From positions 1-32,621 of the forward strand of contig CALXDR010000011.1 of NCBI GenBank assembly GCA_944387115.1: a stretch of DNA of 32,621 nucleotides. The letters are read 5' to 3'. The stretch's first letter is position 1; every line of letters starts with the position of its first letter. The stretch is from an uncultured Oscillospiraceae bacterium. GTDB taxonomy: Bacteria > Bacillota > Clostridia > Oscillospirales > Oscillospiraceae. The position numbers were made by a program, and so were the translations under genes. Positions 23,935 through 31,524 of this stretch are shown here, one piece after another. The notes below the pieces were generated by a model. It was not told the DNA's origin. It saw only the letters and a program-made list of their open reading frames with translations, and searched no databases.

Positions 23935-26900
23935 TTAGACCTCCTCTTCCTTCTTGCCCTTGGAGGACAGGATGTACATGGCGGCAGAGGCCACCATCAC
24001 CACGGCGGAGACACCGATGGCGCCGTAGTAAGCGCCACGCCACCAGGTCATGCGGCTCTCCACACGGGTGGTGGAGTTGTAGCGGTTCATCAGGTGGCTC
24101 ACGCTCCAGGCGTAGATGTTCTTGTGGACAGCGTCCTTCAGCTTGAGCTGGAGGTTGCGGTCGCCGTCAATGAAGTTGGCGCTCAGCCCCTTGCCCTCGA
24201 TGAGGTTGCGGAACAGGGAAGAGCTCTCCAGGGTGGTGGTGCTGTAGAAGCCGGACTGACCACGGGTGTCAAAGCAGGTGGTGCCGGCGTTGAGCACAGC
24301 GCTCCACAGGTCCACGTCGTCGTAGATGTCGGTGACAGCGTAGCCGATGAAGCCCCACTCGTTGATCAGAATCTCGGTCATCAGGCCCTCGCTGGTGGTG
24401 CACTCGATGGAGCCGATCTTGGAGAAGGAGGTCATCAGGCCGCGCATACCGGCGTCATAGTCCTCGGTGTCGTACTTGGTGGCCTCGAAGGCAAGCTGGT
24501 AAGCACGCAGCTCGATTTCACGGGCGCGCTGCTCGGTCATGTAGGGGGACACGCCGCCGCGCTCAGACTCCTGGTCGTTGAAGGCGAAGTGCTTGGGAGC
24601 GGCAACCAGGCCGTAATCCAGAGCGCCGATGGCAAACTCCATAGCGGCCACACCGGACAGAACGGGATCCTCGGAGTAATACTCGCCGTTACGGCCGTTG
24701 TAGGCGTGACGGTGGGTGTTCAGACCGGGGCCCCACAGAATGTTGATGCCGGTGAACAGGGACTCAATGCCGGTGAACTCACCCAGCTCGTACATCAGCT
24801 CGGGGCTGAAGGTGGAAGCGCCGATGGGGGCGTTGGCAAACACCTCGGGGTGCCAGTTGCTGTTGGGGTCGGTGGCGGGGATGGCCCAGGGGGCATCGGG
24901 GTCCTTGGTGGCGTTCAGGCTCACAGCCACGCCGTTACCGGCGTTCTCAATCATGTAGGTCTCCACAGTGCCGATGGACTCCACACCGGGGATGGAGGGG
25001 CCGCCGAAGGTGAAGATGTACATGGCCTCTTCCAGGGTCATCTGGTCGAGCAGCTTGTCCCACTTGGGATCATCGTAGGCCACGCCGAACATCTCGTGGA
25101 ACTTGATGCCGTTGTCCACACCCCACAGGATGTCGGAGGTGTCGTCGTCGGTCTTGAGCTCATAGGTCTGACCGTTCAGGTTCTTGATCAGCTGCTCGTT
25201 GGTCAGGGTCAGAGCGTCGTAGGTCTTGGGGAAGGTGCCAGCCCAGTCGCTGCGGGTCAGGTAGGTCACCTCGCCGGGCTGATAGTAGTTCCAGTCAGCG
25301 TAGGGCAGCTGGTTGGAAATCTTGTAGCCGGTCTTGGACACGGAGAACATGGTCAGGGAGATGAAGTCCTCGTTGATGTCCTTCTTGTAGGCCTGGTCGG
25401 CGTTGCCGGTGCCGGACATCTTGGAGGCGTCCATGCCCTGGGCGGCCATGATGTGGTTCAAAGCGTCATGAGCGCCGTTGCCCACGGAGAAGTAGTAGCT
25501 GCCGGGATCCATGATGTAAGCGCCGTTGGTGCCGTCGCCGTTGTCATAGGTCTCGTCGTAGCTGGCAATGTACTGCAGGTCCACAACCACGCTGACAACC
25601 TCGGACTGGCCGGGCTCAATCAGGCCGGTCTTCTCAAAGTTGAGCAGCTGGATGGCGGACTTCTCCACACCGCCGGCAATGTAGGGGGCCTGGCCGTAAA
25701 TCTGGACAGGGGTCTTGCCAGCCACATTGCCCACGTTGGTGACCTTCACGTTGAAGGTGGCGAAGGCGCTGGGAGCGCCGGTCTCGCTGTCCACGGAGAT
25801 GTTGAACTGGGGCTCGCCGGCAAACTCATAGGTGAAGTCGGTGTAGCTCAGACCGTAGCCGAAGCTGTAGGTGACCTCGTTGTCGTAGTTCCACTCGGTG
25901 GTGGAGCCGTAAGCGCCGGTGGGATCGGTGGCGTTGCCCTTGCCGGCCACAGCATCGTAGTAACGGGTCTCGTAGTAGCGGTAGCCCACATAGATGCTCT
26001 CAGCCTCGATGGTGTAGGCGCCGGGGGTAAAGCCCAGCACGCCGCCGCTGCGGGTGATGACTTCCTCGGTGTTGGTGTAGTACATCTTGCCCATGTTCTG
26101 CATGGCAGGAGCAGACATATTGTAGGCAGTGAAGATGTCAAACAGGCCGCCGGAGGGGCTGACACGGCCGGACAGGATGTCCGCCACGCCCAGCATACCG
26201 TAGCAGCCGGGAGCGCCAATCCACAAAATGGCGTCCACGTCGGGATCGTTCTTCAGGGAGCCAATCTCCACAGAGGCGGAGCTGGAGATGATCACGATCA
26301 CCTTGTCAGAGGCCTCCTTGGCCAGCTCGATGGCGTCACGCTCGTTCTTGGTCAGGGAGAGGGGCTCGCCGTTCTCAAAGTCCAGGCCCTCAGCCACGCC
26401 GCCGGGCAGATAGTCCACCTGCTCGCAGCTGGGACGGGCAATGACCACGATGGCGGCGTCGCCGTACTGGGCAAAGCTGTCCTTGTAGCTGGCGTTCACG
26501 CCGGCAATCTCGTCCACGGAGGGCTCGCCGGGATTGTACACCTCAGCGGCGGGCTCGTTCTCGTAGTGGATATAGGTCTCGCCCAGCTTCTCGTAGATGT
26601 CAATCATGGTGGGGTTCAGGTTGAAGCCTGCACCCTCGAAGTCGAACTCATCGCCCTTCCACTCGGAAATGGTGGCGGCGGGGGCAGCGCCCCGGGAGCC
26701 GACGGACCAGGCAATGGTGTTGGCAAAGTCGGTGCGGTTCTGGCTCAGCGCCTGCTCCAGGCTGATGTAGGGGCCCTGGGCCTTCACGCCAAAGCTGGAG
26801 CCCAGCAGGTTGGAGTGAGAGCGGATGCCCAGCAGGGTCACGTTGGAGCCGCTGTCCAGGGGCAGGGCGTTGTTCTCGTTCTTGAGCAGAACGCTGCCCT

Positions 26901-27183
26901 CGCCCACCTCGCGGCGGTTCAGGTCAATGGCCGCAGAGATCAGGGCGTTGGAGTTGCCGGTGCCGTCAGCGTTGAGCAGCTCGGCAGGGGGGGTAAACTT
27001 GTTGTACAGGGGGTTGTCAGTGGTGTTCTCAGACACGAACACCTCGCTGGTGGTACCCAGGTAGGTGTCAATGGTGCCGGCGTTGGCCTCCAAGACATTA
27101 CCCAGAACCATGGACAGGGACAGGGTAAAGCAGGTAGCGCTGGTCAGACCACGCCACAAGCCTTTACGGTTGCTCTTTTTCAT
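23935..27183 (-). CDS. Membrane-anchored GH3 beta-glucosidase with inverted domain order
   Basis: This large secreted glycosidase has 1082 residues. Normal GH3 order is barrel, alpha/beta sandwich, FnIII-like domain. Here the sandwich comes first (about 90-455, with EGLD containing candidate acid/base Glu265 and FGYGLSYTDFTY at its end). The FnIII-like domain (about 460-575) and the TIM barrel (about 690-1030) follow. The barrel shows GPGLNTHRHAYNGRNGEYY, APKHFAFNDQESERGG (substrate-binding Lys864, His865) and WGFIGYAVTDIYDD with nucleophile Asp952. The N-terminus is a signal peptide ending near EANA. A helix near 1052-1072 followed by SKGKKEEEV anchors the C-terminus, so the catalytic part is outside. 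The ATG at 27183 has GGAGG 11 bases upstream; TTG 27228 would add 15 residues in front of the signal peptide. Sugar specificity is not fixed by the sequence. Confidence 0.92.
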   Translation of the reverse strand: MKKSNRKGLWRGLTSATCFTLSLSMVLGNVLEANAGTIDTYLGTTSEVFVSENTTDNPLYNKFTPPAELLNADGTGNSNALISAAIDLNRREVGEGSVLLKNENNALPLDSGSNVTLLGIRSHSNLLGSSFGVKAQGPYISLEQALSQNRTDFANTIAWSVGSRGAAPAATISEWKGDEFDFEGAGFNLNPTMIDIYEKLGETYIHYENEPAAEVYNPGEPSVDEIAGVNASYKDSFAQYGDAAIVVIARPSCEQVDYLPGGVAEGLDFENGEPLSLTKNERDAIELAKEASDKVIVIISSSASVEIGSLKNDPDVDAILWIGAPGCYGMLGVADILSGRVSPSGGLFDIFTAYNMSAPAMQNMGKMYYTNTEEVITRSGGVLGFTPGAYTIEAESIYVGYRYYETRYYDAVAGKGNATDPTGAYGSTTEWNYDNEVTYSFGYGLSYTDFTYEFAGEPQFNISVDSETGAPSAFATFNVKVTNVGNVAGKTPVQIYGQAPYIAGGVEKSAIQLLNFEKTGLIEPGQSEVVSVVVDLQYIASYDETYDNGDGTNGAYIMDPGSYYFSVGNGAHDALNHIMAAQGMDASKMSGTGNADQAYKKDINEDFISLTMFSVSKTGYKISNQLPYADWNYYQPGEVTYLTRSDWAGTFPKTYDALTLTNEQLIKNLNGQTYELKTDDDTSDILWGVDNGIKFHEMFGVAYDDPKWDKLLDQMTLEEAMYIFTFGGPSIPGVESIGTVETYMIENAGNGVAVSLNATKDPDAPWAIPATDPNSNWHPEVFANAPIGASTFSPELMYELGEFTGIESLFTGINILWGPGLNTHRHAYNGRNGEYYSEDPVLSGVAAMEFAIGALDYGLVAAPKHFAFNDQESERGGVSPYMTEQRAREIELRAYQLAFEATKYDTEDYDAGMRGLMTSFSKIGSIECTTSEGLMTEILINEWGFIGYAVTDIYDDVDLWSAVLNAGTTCFDTRGQSGFYSTTTLESSSLFRNLIEGKGLSANFIDGDRNLQLKLKDAVHKNIYAWSVSHLMNRYNSTTRVESRMTWWRGAYYGAIGVSAVVMVASAAMYILSSKGKKEEEV

Positions 27184-27259
27184 GACGTATAGATCCTCCT
27201 TTGGTCTCAGGTGTATCGGGCTGTGCAAGAGTCACCTATCAGCTCCTTTCCCAAGGGTG

Positions 27260-27281
27260 CAGGGCGCATTGCTGCGCCCTG
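27260..27281 (-). promoter_or_regulatory. Intercistronic hairpin between GH2 and GH3 genes
   Basis: CAGGGCGCA (27260-27268) pairs perfectly with TGCGCCCTG (27273-27281) around TTGC. It lies only three bases after the GH2 stop codon and has no T-run on the minus strand, so it is more likely to protect the 3' end of the GH2 message than to terminate it. Confidence 0.55.
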
Positions 27282-27284
27282 ATC

Positions 27285-29210
27285 TTACACCCAGTTCTGG
27301 CTCTTATTCATCCCTTTGCGAAGCTTATACTCGGGATTGGGTACGTCCACCTTGCGGATGCTGCAGCTGTCACGGCACTGGCCGGCAACAGCCTCCAGCT
27401 TGACTTCTCCCTCCAGGGGAATCTGGAAAGTAAAGATATGGTCCTGACCGCTGGACTCACCCACCAGCTTGCCGTTGGCGTACAGGGACACCTTGGGCTG
27501 GTTGGAGTAAATCTTCACGGTGGTCGTCGATTCAGGGCGGTCCACATAGCGGCGGGAGCAGATGTGGACGAAGGGGTCACGGCTCCAGTGGGCCTTGTAG
27601 ATGTAGAAGCTGTCCTTCTTAATCTTGCGGTCAAAGGTGACCAGGCCCTTGTGGTTCATGCCGGGCTCGCCGCCCTGGTCACGGGCGTCGGCGGCAAAGT
27701 CAAACATATTCCACACGTGGGTAGCCCACAGATAGGGGTGGCGCTGGAAGCACTTGAGCATATACTCGTGGTAGAGGGCCTGGTACTCCTCGGTGTGATC
27801 CTCACGGCGGGGCTTGGAGGAGTGCAGGTTGGGCATACCCTCCGCACCGTACTCAGAGAAGCCCAGGCAGCGGTTGGGGTAGACCATGTGGAAGAAGGAC
27901 ATCCACAAATCGTTGAGGAACAGACCGGGCACATACCAGCCCAGGTACAGGTTCCAGCTCACCAGGTCGGAGATGTGGGCCGAACGGTTGAAGGGGCCGC
28001 ACATGGCATAGCAGGCCAGGGTGGTGGGACGGGTGGCGTCCAGCTGGTGGCACAGGTCGTTGAGCACCCGGTGGTTGTCCAGCATATCCTTCTTCTGCTT
28101 GGTGGAGATGGTAATCTCGTTGGACAGACCCCATGTGACGATGCAGGGGTGGTTGTAGTTCTGGATGATGAGCTCCTTCATCTGGCTGATGGAGTTCTCA
28201 CGGCCGTTGGGCAAGTGCTCGGAGATGTAGGGAATCTCCGCCCACACAACCATACCGTACTCATCGCACAAATCGTAGAAGTACTGGTCGTGCTGATAGT
28301 GGGCCAGGCGCACGGTGTTGGCGCCAATCTCACGAATCAGCTCCATGTCCTCCCGGTGATGCTCCCGGGTGAGGGCGTTGCCCAGACCCTTGCGGTCCTG
28401 GTGGCGGGATACGCCGTGGAGGGGGTAGTGGCGGCCGTTGAGGAAGAAGCCCTTCTTGGGGTCCACGCTAAAGGTGCGCACGCCAAAGCGGCTGGAAATC
28501 TGGTCCACAGCCTTGCCGCCCTCCAGCAGCTGCAAGGTGGCGGTGTAGAGGTAGGGATCCTCCACACCGTCCCACAGATGGACGTTGGGGATGTCCAGGG
28601 TCACATCGGTGCCACGGCCCTGGGCGACGGTGTTGCCCTCGGCGTCGGTGATGGTCACAGCGACCTGGGGGCAATCCACGTTGGCCCAGCTCTGCACCTG
28701 CACCTTGCCGGTCTTGCCCTCCACCGTGGGAGTGATGCGCAGGCCGGGGCCGCCGAAGTGGTCCAGGTCAAAGTGTGCGCGGGAGACGATGATCAGGGAC
28801 ACATCCCGGTAAATGCCGCCGTAGAAGGTGAAGTCCGCCTTCTGGGGATACACCCGGTCGTTGACGCTGTTGTCCACCTTCACCTCCAGGTGGTTGTTCT
28901 CCTGGAGCAGGGCGGTGATCTCCGCACGGAAGGTGGAGTAGCCGCCGTCGTGGTGGACCACGGGCTGGCCGTTGAGGGTGACGTCTGCGCTGGCGTTGAC
29001 ACCCTGGAACTCCAGATAGACCACATGGGTCTCCGGGTTAAAAGCGGGAAGGGGGAACTGCTTTTCATAGGTGCAGGTTCCGCGCCAGTAGTCGTTGCCG
29101 CCGTCCTGGCCGTCAATGGCGTTCCAGGTGTGGGGGACATTGACCGTTTCCACGCCGCCGGTGGGGCCGTGGAAGGACCATTCCCGATTCAAGCTGATGC
29201 TCTGTCGCAT
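27285..29210 (-). CDS. GH2-family glycosidase (beta-galactosidase or beta-glucuronidase type)
   Basis: This 641-residue enzyme has no signal peptide and so is cytoplasmic. Domains in order are a GH2 sugar-binding jelly roll (about 1-145, DYWRGTCTYEKQF, FYGGIYRDVSLI), an immunoglobulin-like domain (about 150-247) and a TIM barrel (about 250-545). A small C-terminal domain follows (about 560-630). The acid/base is Glu365 in WGLSNEIT and the nucleophile Glu453 in GFSEYGAEG. NHKGLVTFDRKIKKD holds an Asn519-x-Lys521 pair; such an NxK pair contacts the carboxylate in beta-glucuronidases, but similar sequences also occur in beta-galactosidases. I favour beta-galactosidase and leave glucuronidase open. 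AGAGGAG lies seven bases before ATG. It is the first gene of the operon and would cut sugars brought in by the symporter. Confidence 0.9.
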   Translation of the reverse strand: MRQSISLNREWSFHGPTGGVETVNVPHTWNAIDGQDGGNDYWRGTCTYEKQFPLPAFNPETHVVYLEFQGVNASADVTLNGQPVVHHDGGYSTFRAEITALLQENNHLEVKVDNSVNDRVYPQKADFTFYGGIYRDVSLIIVSRAHFDLDHFGGPGLRITPTVEGKTGKVQVQSWANVDCPQVAVTITDAEGNTVAQGRGTDVTLDIPNVHLWDGVEDPYLYTATLQLLEGGKAVDQISSRFGVRTFSVDPKKGFFLNGRHYPLHGVSRHQDRKGLGNALTREHHREDMELIREIGANTVRLAHYQHDQYFYDLCDEYGMVVWAEIPYISEHLPNGRENSISQMKELIIQNYNHPCIVTWGLSNEITISTKQKKDMLDNHRVLNDLCHQLDATRPTTLACYAMCGPFNRSAHISDLVSWNLYLGWYVPGLFLNDLWMSFFHMVYPNRCLGFSEYGAEGMPNLHSSKPRREDHTEEYQALYHEYMLKCFQRHPYLWATHVWNMFDFAADARDQGGEPGMNHKGLVTFDRKIKKDSFYIYKAHWSRDPFVHICSRRYVDRPESTTTVKIYSNQPKVSLYANGKLVGESSGQDHIFTFQIPLEGEVKLEAVAGQCRDSCSIRKVDVPNPEYKLRKGMNKSQNWV

Positions 29211-29233
29211 TGGTACACTCCTCTTTCTTACGC

Positions 29234-29252
29234 TGCTCCTGAATCAGGGGCA
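29234..29252. promoter_or_regulatory. Near-perfect palindrome in the GH2 leader
   Basis: TGCTCCTGAATCAGGGGCA has dyad symmetry in eight of nine base pairs around a central A. A one-base loop makes an RNA hairpin unlikely, so a protein operator is the better reading. It lies about 30-48 bases downstream of the predicted transcription start, a place suited to a repressor. It lacks the central CG usual in LacI-family operators. Confidence 0.4.
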
Positions 29253-29288
29253 GGGATATGGATTATCATCATGGTAACATCGTTAGGA

Positions 29289-29317
29289 ATTCTACAAACT
29301 TTTCTTTGAAATCTCAA
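29289..29317 (-). promoter_or_regulatory. Promoter of the glycoside-utilisation operon
   Basis: On the minus strand -35 TTGAGA (29312-29317) and -10 TAGAAT (29289-29294) are separated by exactly 17 bases; each has five of six consensus bases. Transcription should start near 29282, giving a leader of about 70 bases before the GH2 gene. A pair of direct repeats lies just upstream. Confidence 0.8.
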
Positions 29318-29326
29318 GATGCTTTT

Positions 29327-29356
29327 CATAAGTGGCGCAAAAGCGGACATAAGTGG
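29327..29356 (-). promoter_or_regulatory. Direct-repeat activator site of LytTR type
   Basis: CCACTTATG occurs twice on the minus strand (29327-29335 and 29348-29356) with a 12-base spacer, a 21-bp period that puts both copies on one face of the helix. The near copy lies nine bases upstream of the -35 box. Two 9-bp repeats with a 12-bp spacer upstream of a promoter is the known layout for LytTR regulators such as ComE. A LytTR regulator gene lies 1.4 kb upstream on the same strand. The base sequence is not the ComE consensus, so the assignment rests on layout and context. Confidence 0.7.
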
Positions 29357-29378
29357 TTGCTTGCCTGACAGAAATGAC

Positions 29379-29415
29379 CCCGCTGTTTTTGTGGGTGTTG
29401 CATAAAAACAGCGGG
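29379..29415. repeat. Perfect inverted repeat between sensor kinase gene and operon promoter
   Basis: CCCGCTGTTTTT (29379-29390) and AAAAACAGCGGG (29404-29415) pair over 12 bp with a 13-base loop. The GC pairs are at the outside and the A/T pairs at the loop, the reverse of a usual terminator. It could still end the kinase transcript weakly, or be a binding site, as it lies 22 bases upstream of the direct repeats. Confidence 0.65.
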
Positions 29416-29449
29416 AAAGTCACCAGAAAAAGAAAAATGCTCCAAATTG

Positions 29450-30751
29450 TCAAGGGGTGCCGCCCTGTATGGGCAGGAGAATTTGCAGGTAGAAGCAACC
29501 GTGCTCCACCTTGGTGGAGAGAAAGCCGCCATATCGCCTGACGGTGTGGCGAATGCTCTTGAGTCCGAAGCCGTGGTAGCCGTTTTTCACCTTGGTGCTC
29601 ACCGGGAGGCCCTCGCTGTCAAACTCCAGGGCCTGGGAGACGGGGTTGATAATTTGGATGACCAGCATCTGCTTTTCCGAGTATACCAGCACATCAATGA
29701 TGCGCTGTGCCCGGTTCTCAAAGCTGCGCACGCACTCAATGGCGTTGTCCAGGGCATTTCCGAAGATGGTGTACAGGTCCACCGGGTCCATAAAGGCCAG
29801 CAGGCGCCCATCTGCCACGCAGTTGGCCTGAATGCCGTTGGCCTCGCAGTAGAGGCTCTTTTCCGTCAGCACCGTATCCAGCACCTCGTTGCCGGTTTTT
29901 GCGAGAATCTCGTAGATGCGGATGGACTGCTCCATCTCCTGAAAATACTCCTCCCGCTGCTGGTCGGAGAACATCAGGCGCATGGCCTGGATTTGGTGCT
30001 TGAGGTCGTGGCATTTCTGGTTGATGAGGGAGATGTTTTCCTTGGCCAGGTCGTACTGGTTTTTCTGCTGTATCCACAGGTGGTTGAGCAGGGACAGCTC
30101 CTGGCGGATGGCGCTTTTTTGAAACAGCTCGTGCTGGAGATAGAGTACCGTGGCGCAGTGCAGCTGGATGAGGAGCATAATCACGCCCCCCACCCAGAGA
30201 TCCGGGCCCAGCATGGAGCGCTCATACAGCCAGCCAATGCCCAGGAAGAGGCACAGAATCAGACATGCGCTGGTCAGCTGCTTGGGGCCGGTGTGATAGC
30301 GCCTGTTGTCCGGCATCCATCGGGCCATGGTCAGCGCCACTGCGGTGAGCAGGCCGCCCCACACCAGCAGGGGGAGCAGCCAGGGCAGGGGCATACGACC
30401 CAGTAGGAGGCGATAGAGCAGGTCGCTGACGGCGGCGGATAAATCCCGCACGATGACCGTCCAAATCCCGCAGTACAGCGCAGCGTTCTTGGATACATCT
30501 CCGCAGTGCCAGAACAGTGCCACAGCCAGGATATAGCGCAGGGTGGGGCCTGCCCACATCAGCACATCCAGCTGGACGCAGAGCAGGCCCAGCACTACAT
30601 AGAGGGCGGAGCCGAGGGAAATGCAGGCCGCCGCCCGCTGCCAAAAGGGCTCCTTCCGATACAGGGGGAGGAGGAATATCAGCGCAGTCACCCAAAGGCT
30701 GGGCAGGGGGAGCGCCAGGGAGAGCAGCAGGGGGAAAGACGGCGCACCCAT
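29450..30751 (-). CDS. GHKL (AgrC-like) sensor histidine kinase
   Basis: This 433-residue sensor has about six membrane helices in its first 205 residues. A helical segment then carries KCHDLKHQI, where His248 is the likely phosphate acceptor, the layout of the AgrC/VirS/ComD kinase group. The ATPase domain shows FGNALDNAIECV (N box, Asn332 and Asn336) and GYHGFGLKSIRHTVRRYGG (G box, 391-409). It starts at ATG 30751 (or GTG 30754), overlapping the stop of the response regulator gene as TGATG, so the pair is coupled. Relatives usually sense small peptides. No agrB- or agrD-like gene is visible here, so the signal is unknown; a sugar or a distantly encoded peptide are both possible. Confidence 0.93.
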   Translation of the reverse strand: MGAPSFPLLLSLALPLPSLWVTALIFLLPLYRKEPFWQRAAACISLGSALYVVLGLLCVQLDVLMWAGPTLRYILAVALFWHCGDVSKNAALYCGIWTVIVRDLSAAVSDLLYRLLLGRMPLPWLLPLLVWGGLLTAVALTMARWMPDNRRYHTGPKQLTSACLILCLFLGIGWLYERSMLGPDLWVGGVIMLLIQLHCATVLYLQHELFQKSAIRQELSLLNHLWIQQKNQYDLAKENISLINQKCHDLKHQIQAMRLMFSDQQREEYFQEMEQSIRIYEILAKTGNEVLDTVLTEKSLYCEANGIQANCVADGRLLAFMDPVDLYTIFGNALDNAIECVRSFENRAQRIIDVLVYSEKQMLVIQIINPVSQALEFDSEGLPVSTKVKNGYHGFGLKSIRHTVRRYGGFLSTKVEHGCFYLQILLPIQGGTP

Positions 30752-31455
30752 CACCCATTCCCCCCCACATACTCTGTCAAAGCGGTGAGAAATGCAGTGC
30801 GGTTGCGCCGGCTGATTTCCAACTCTGCCCCTGCCACCAGTACCATCTCCCGGCGCACCTCGGTCACATGGCTTAAGTTCACCAGATACCAGTGGTTGCA
30901 CCGCACAAAGTGGTAGCGGGACAGTTCTTTTTCTGCGCTCTGCATGGTGCCTCGCAAAACGAATTCGCCCAGCTCGGTGTGGTAGTGAAGCATTCGGTTC
31001 TGAACCTCCACATAGTAGATTTGCTGGGTATCTATGCGCCGCACACAGTCGGGCAGGTTGAGCAGGATTTGACCGCTTCTGCGCTGCTTGGCCCGCTGAA
31101 TAGCCCGGGCGAACCGGACGGAGAAGGTGTAGTAATTCACCGGCTTGAGTACAAAGTCCAGTGCGCCCACTGCGTAGCCGTGAATGGCGTACTGGGCCAT
31201 ATTGGTCACAAACATGAGCACCACATCCGCATCCAGTGTGCGCAGGCGCTCGGCGGCCTCCATGCCGTTGATGCCGGGCAGCTCAATGTCCAGCAGGATG
31301 ATGTCGTACTGAGGTGTGTAGTCGTCCAGTAAGTCCAGTGCGCTTGAAAATGTTGCAACTTCAAACGGCTGGCCGATTTCCTCAGCGTATTGCTGGATAT
31401 AGGACTGCAGTTGTTCGCGCTGTGCCTCTTCATCCTCTACGACTGCAATACGCAC
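30751..31455 (-). CDS. LytTR-family response regulator
   Basis: This 234-residue regulator has a receiver domain (1-120) with acidic pocket Asp8-Glu9, phosphorylation site Asp56 in IILLDIELPG, Thr84 and Lys104 in FVLKPVN. A LytTR DNA-binding domain (about 135-232) follows, with IYYVEVQNRMLHYHT and FVRCNHWYLVNLSHV, typical LytTR strands. The start is taken as GTG 31455, with GAGGG seven bases upstream; a TTG at 31479 would add eight residues of poor fit. It is the first gene of the operon with the kinase, transcribed from the promoter at 31525-31553. LytTR proteins bind pairs of 9-bp direct repeats, and such a pair stands upstream of the glycosidase promoter on the same strand. Confidence 0.94.
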   Translation of the reverse strand: MRIAVVEDEEAQREQLQSYIQQYAEEIGQPFEVATFSSALDLLDDYTPQYDIILLDIELPGINGMEAAERLRTLDADVVLMFVTNMAQYAIHGYAVGALDFVLKPVNYYTFSVRFARAIQRAKQRRSGQILLNLPDCVRRIDTQQIYYVEVQNRMLHYHTELGEFVLRGTMQSAEKELSRYHFVRCNHWYLVNLSHVTEVRREMVLVAGAELEISRRNRTAFLTALTEYVGGNG

Positions 31456-31524
31456 AGGTGCACCCTCTTTCCTTTGCAATTTGCACGGCCTTTCCCCGGT
31501 GGGGAGTGGGGCTTTTTCACTCTA

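Noticed and set aside
21729..24146. Open frame of 805 codons opposite the symporter and membrane protein genes
   Set aside because: His/Gly/Asp-rich shadow of two genes that carry clear family motifs or membrane helices on the other strand.
23923..27192. Open frame of 1089 codons on the plus strand opposite the GH3 gene
   Set aside because: It is rich in Gly, Val, His and Leu with no domain signature, and its existence follows from codon bias of the real GH3 gene. No ribosome binding site was found that would support it.
27201..29309. Open frame of 702 codons opposite the GH2 gene
   Set aside because: Shadow frame; the GH2 gene has all catalytic motifs and a good ribosome binding site.
31483..31517. 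Short G/C hairpin followed by T5 on the plus strand upstream of the regulator gene
   Set aside because: Only about five pairs are clean and there is no plus-strand gene before it; it probably reflects chance in the leader.
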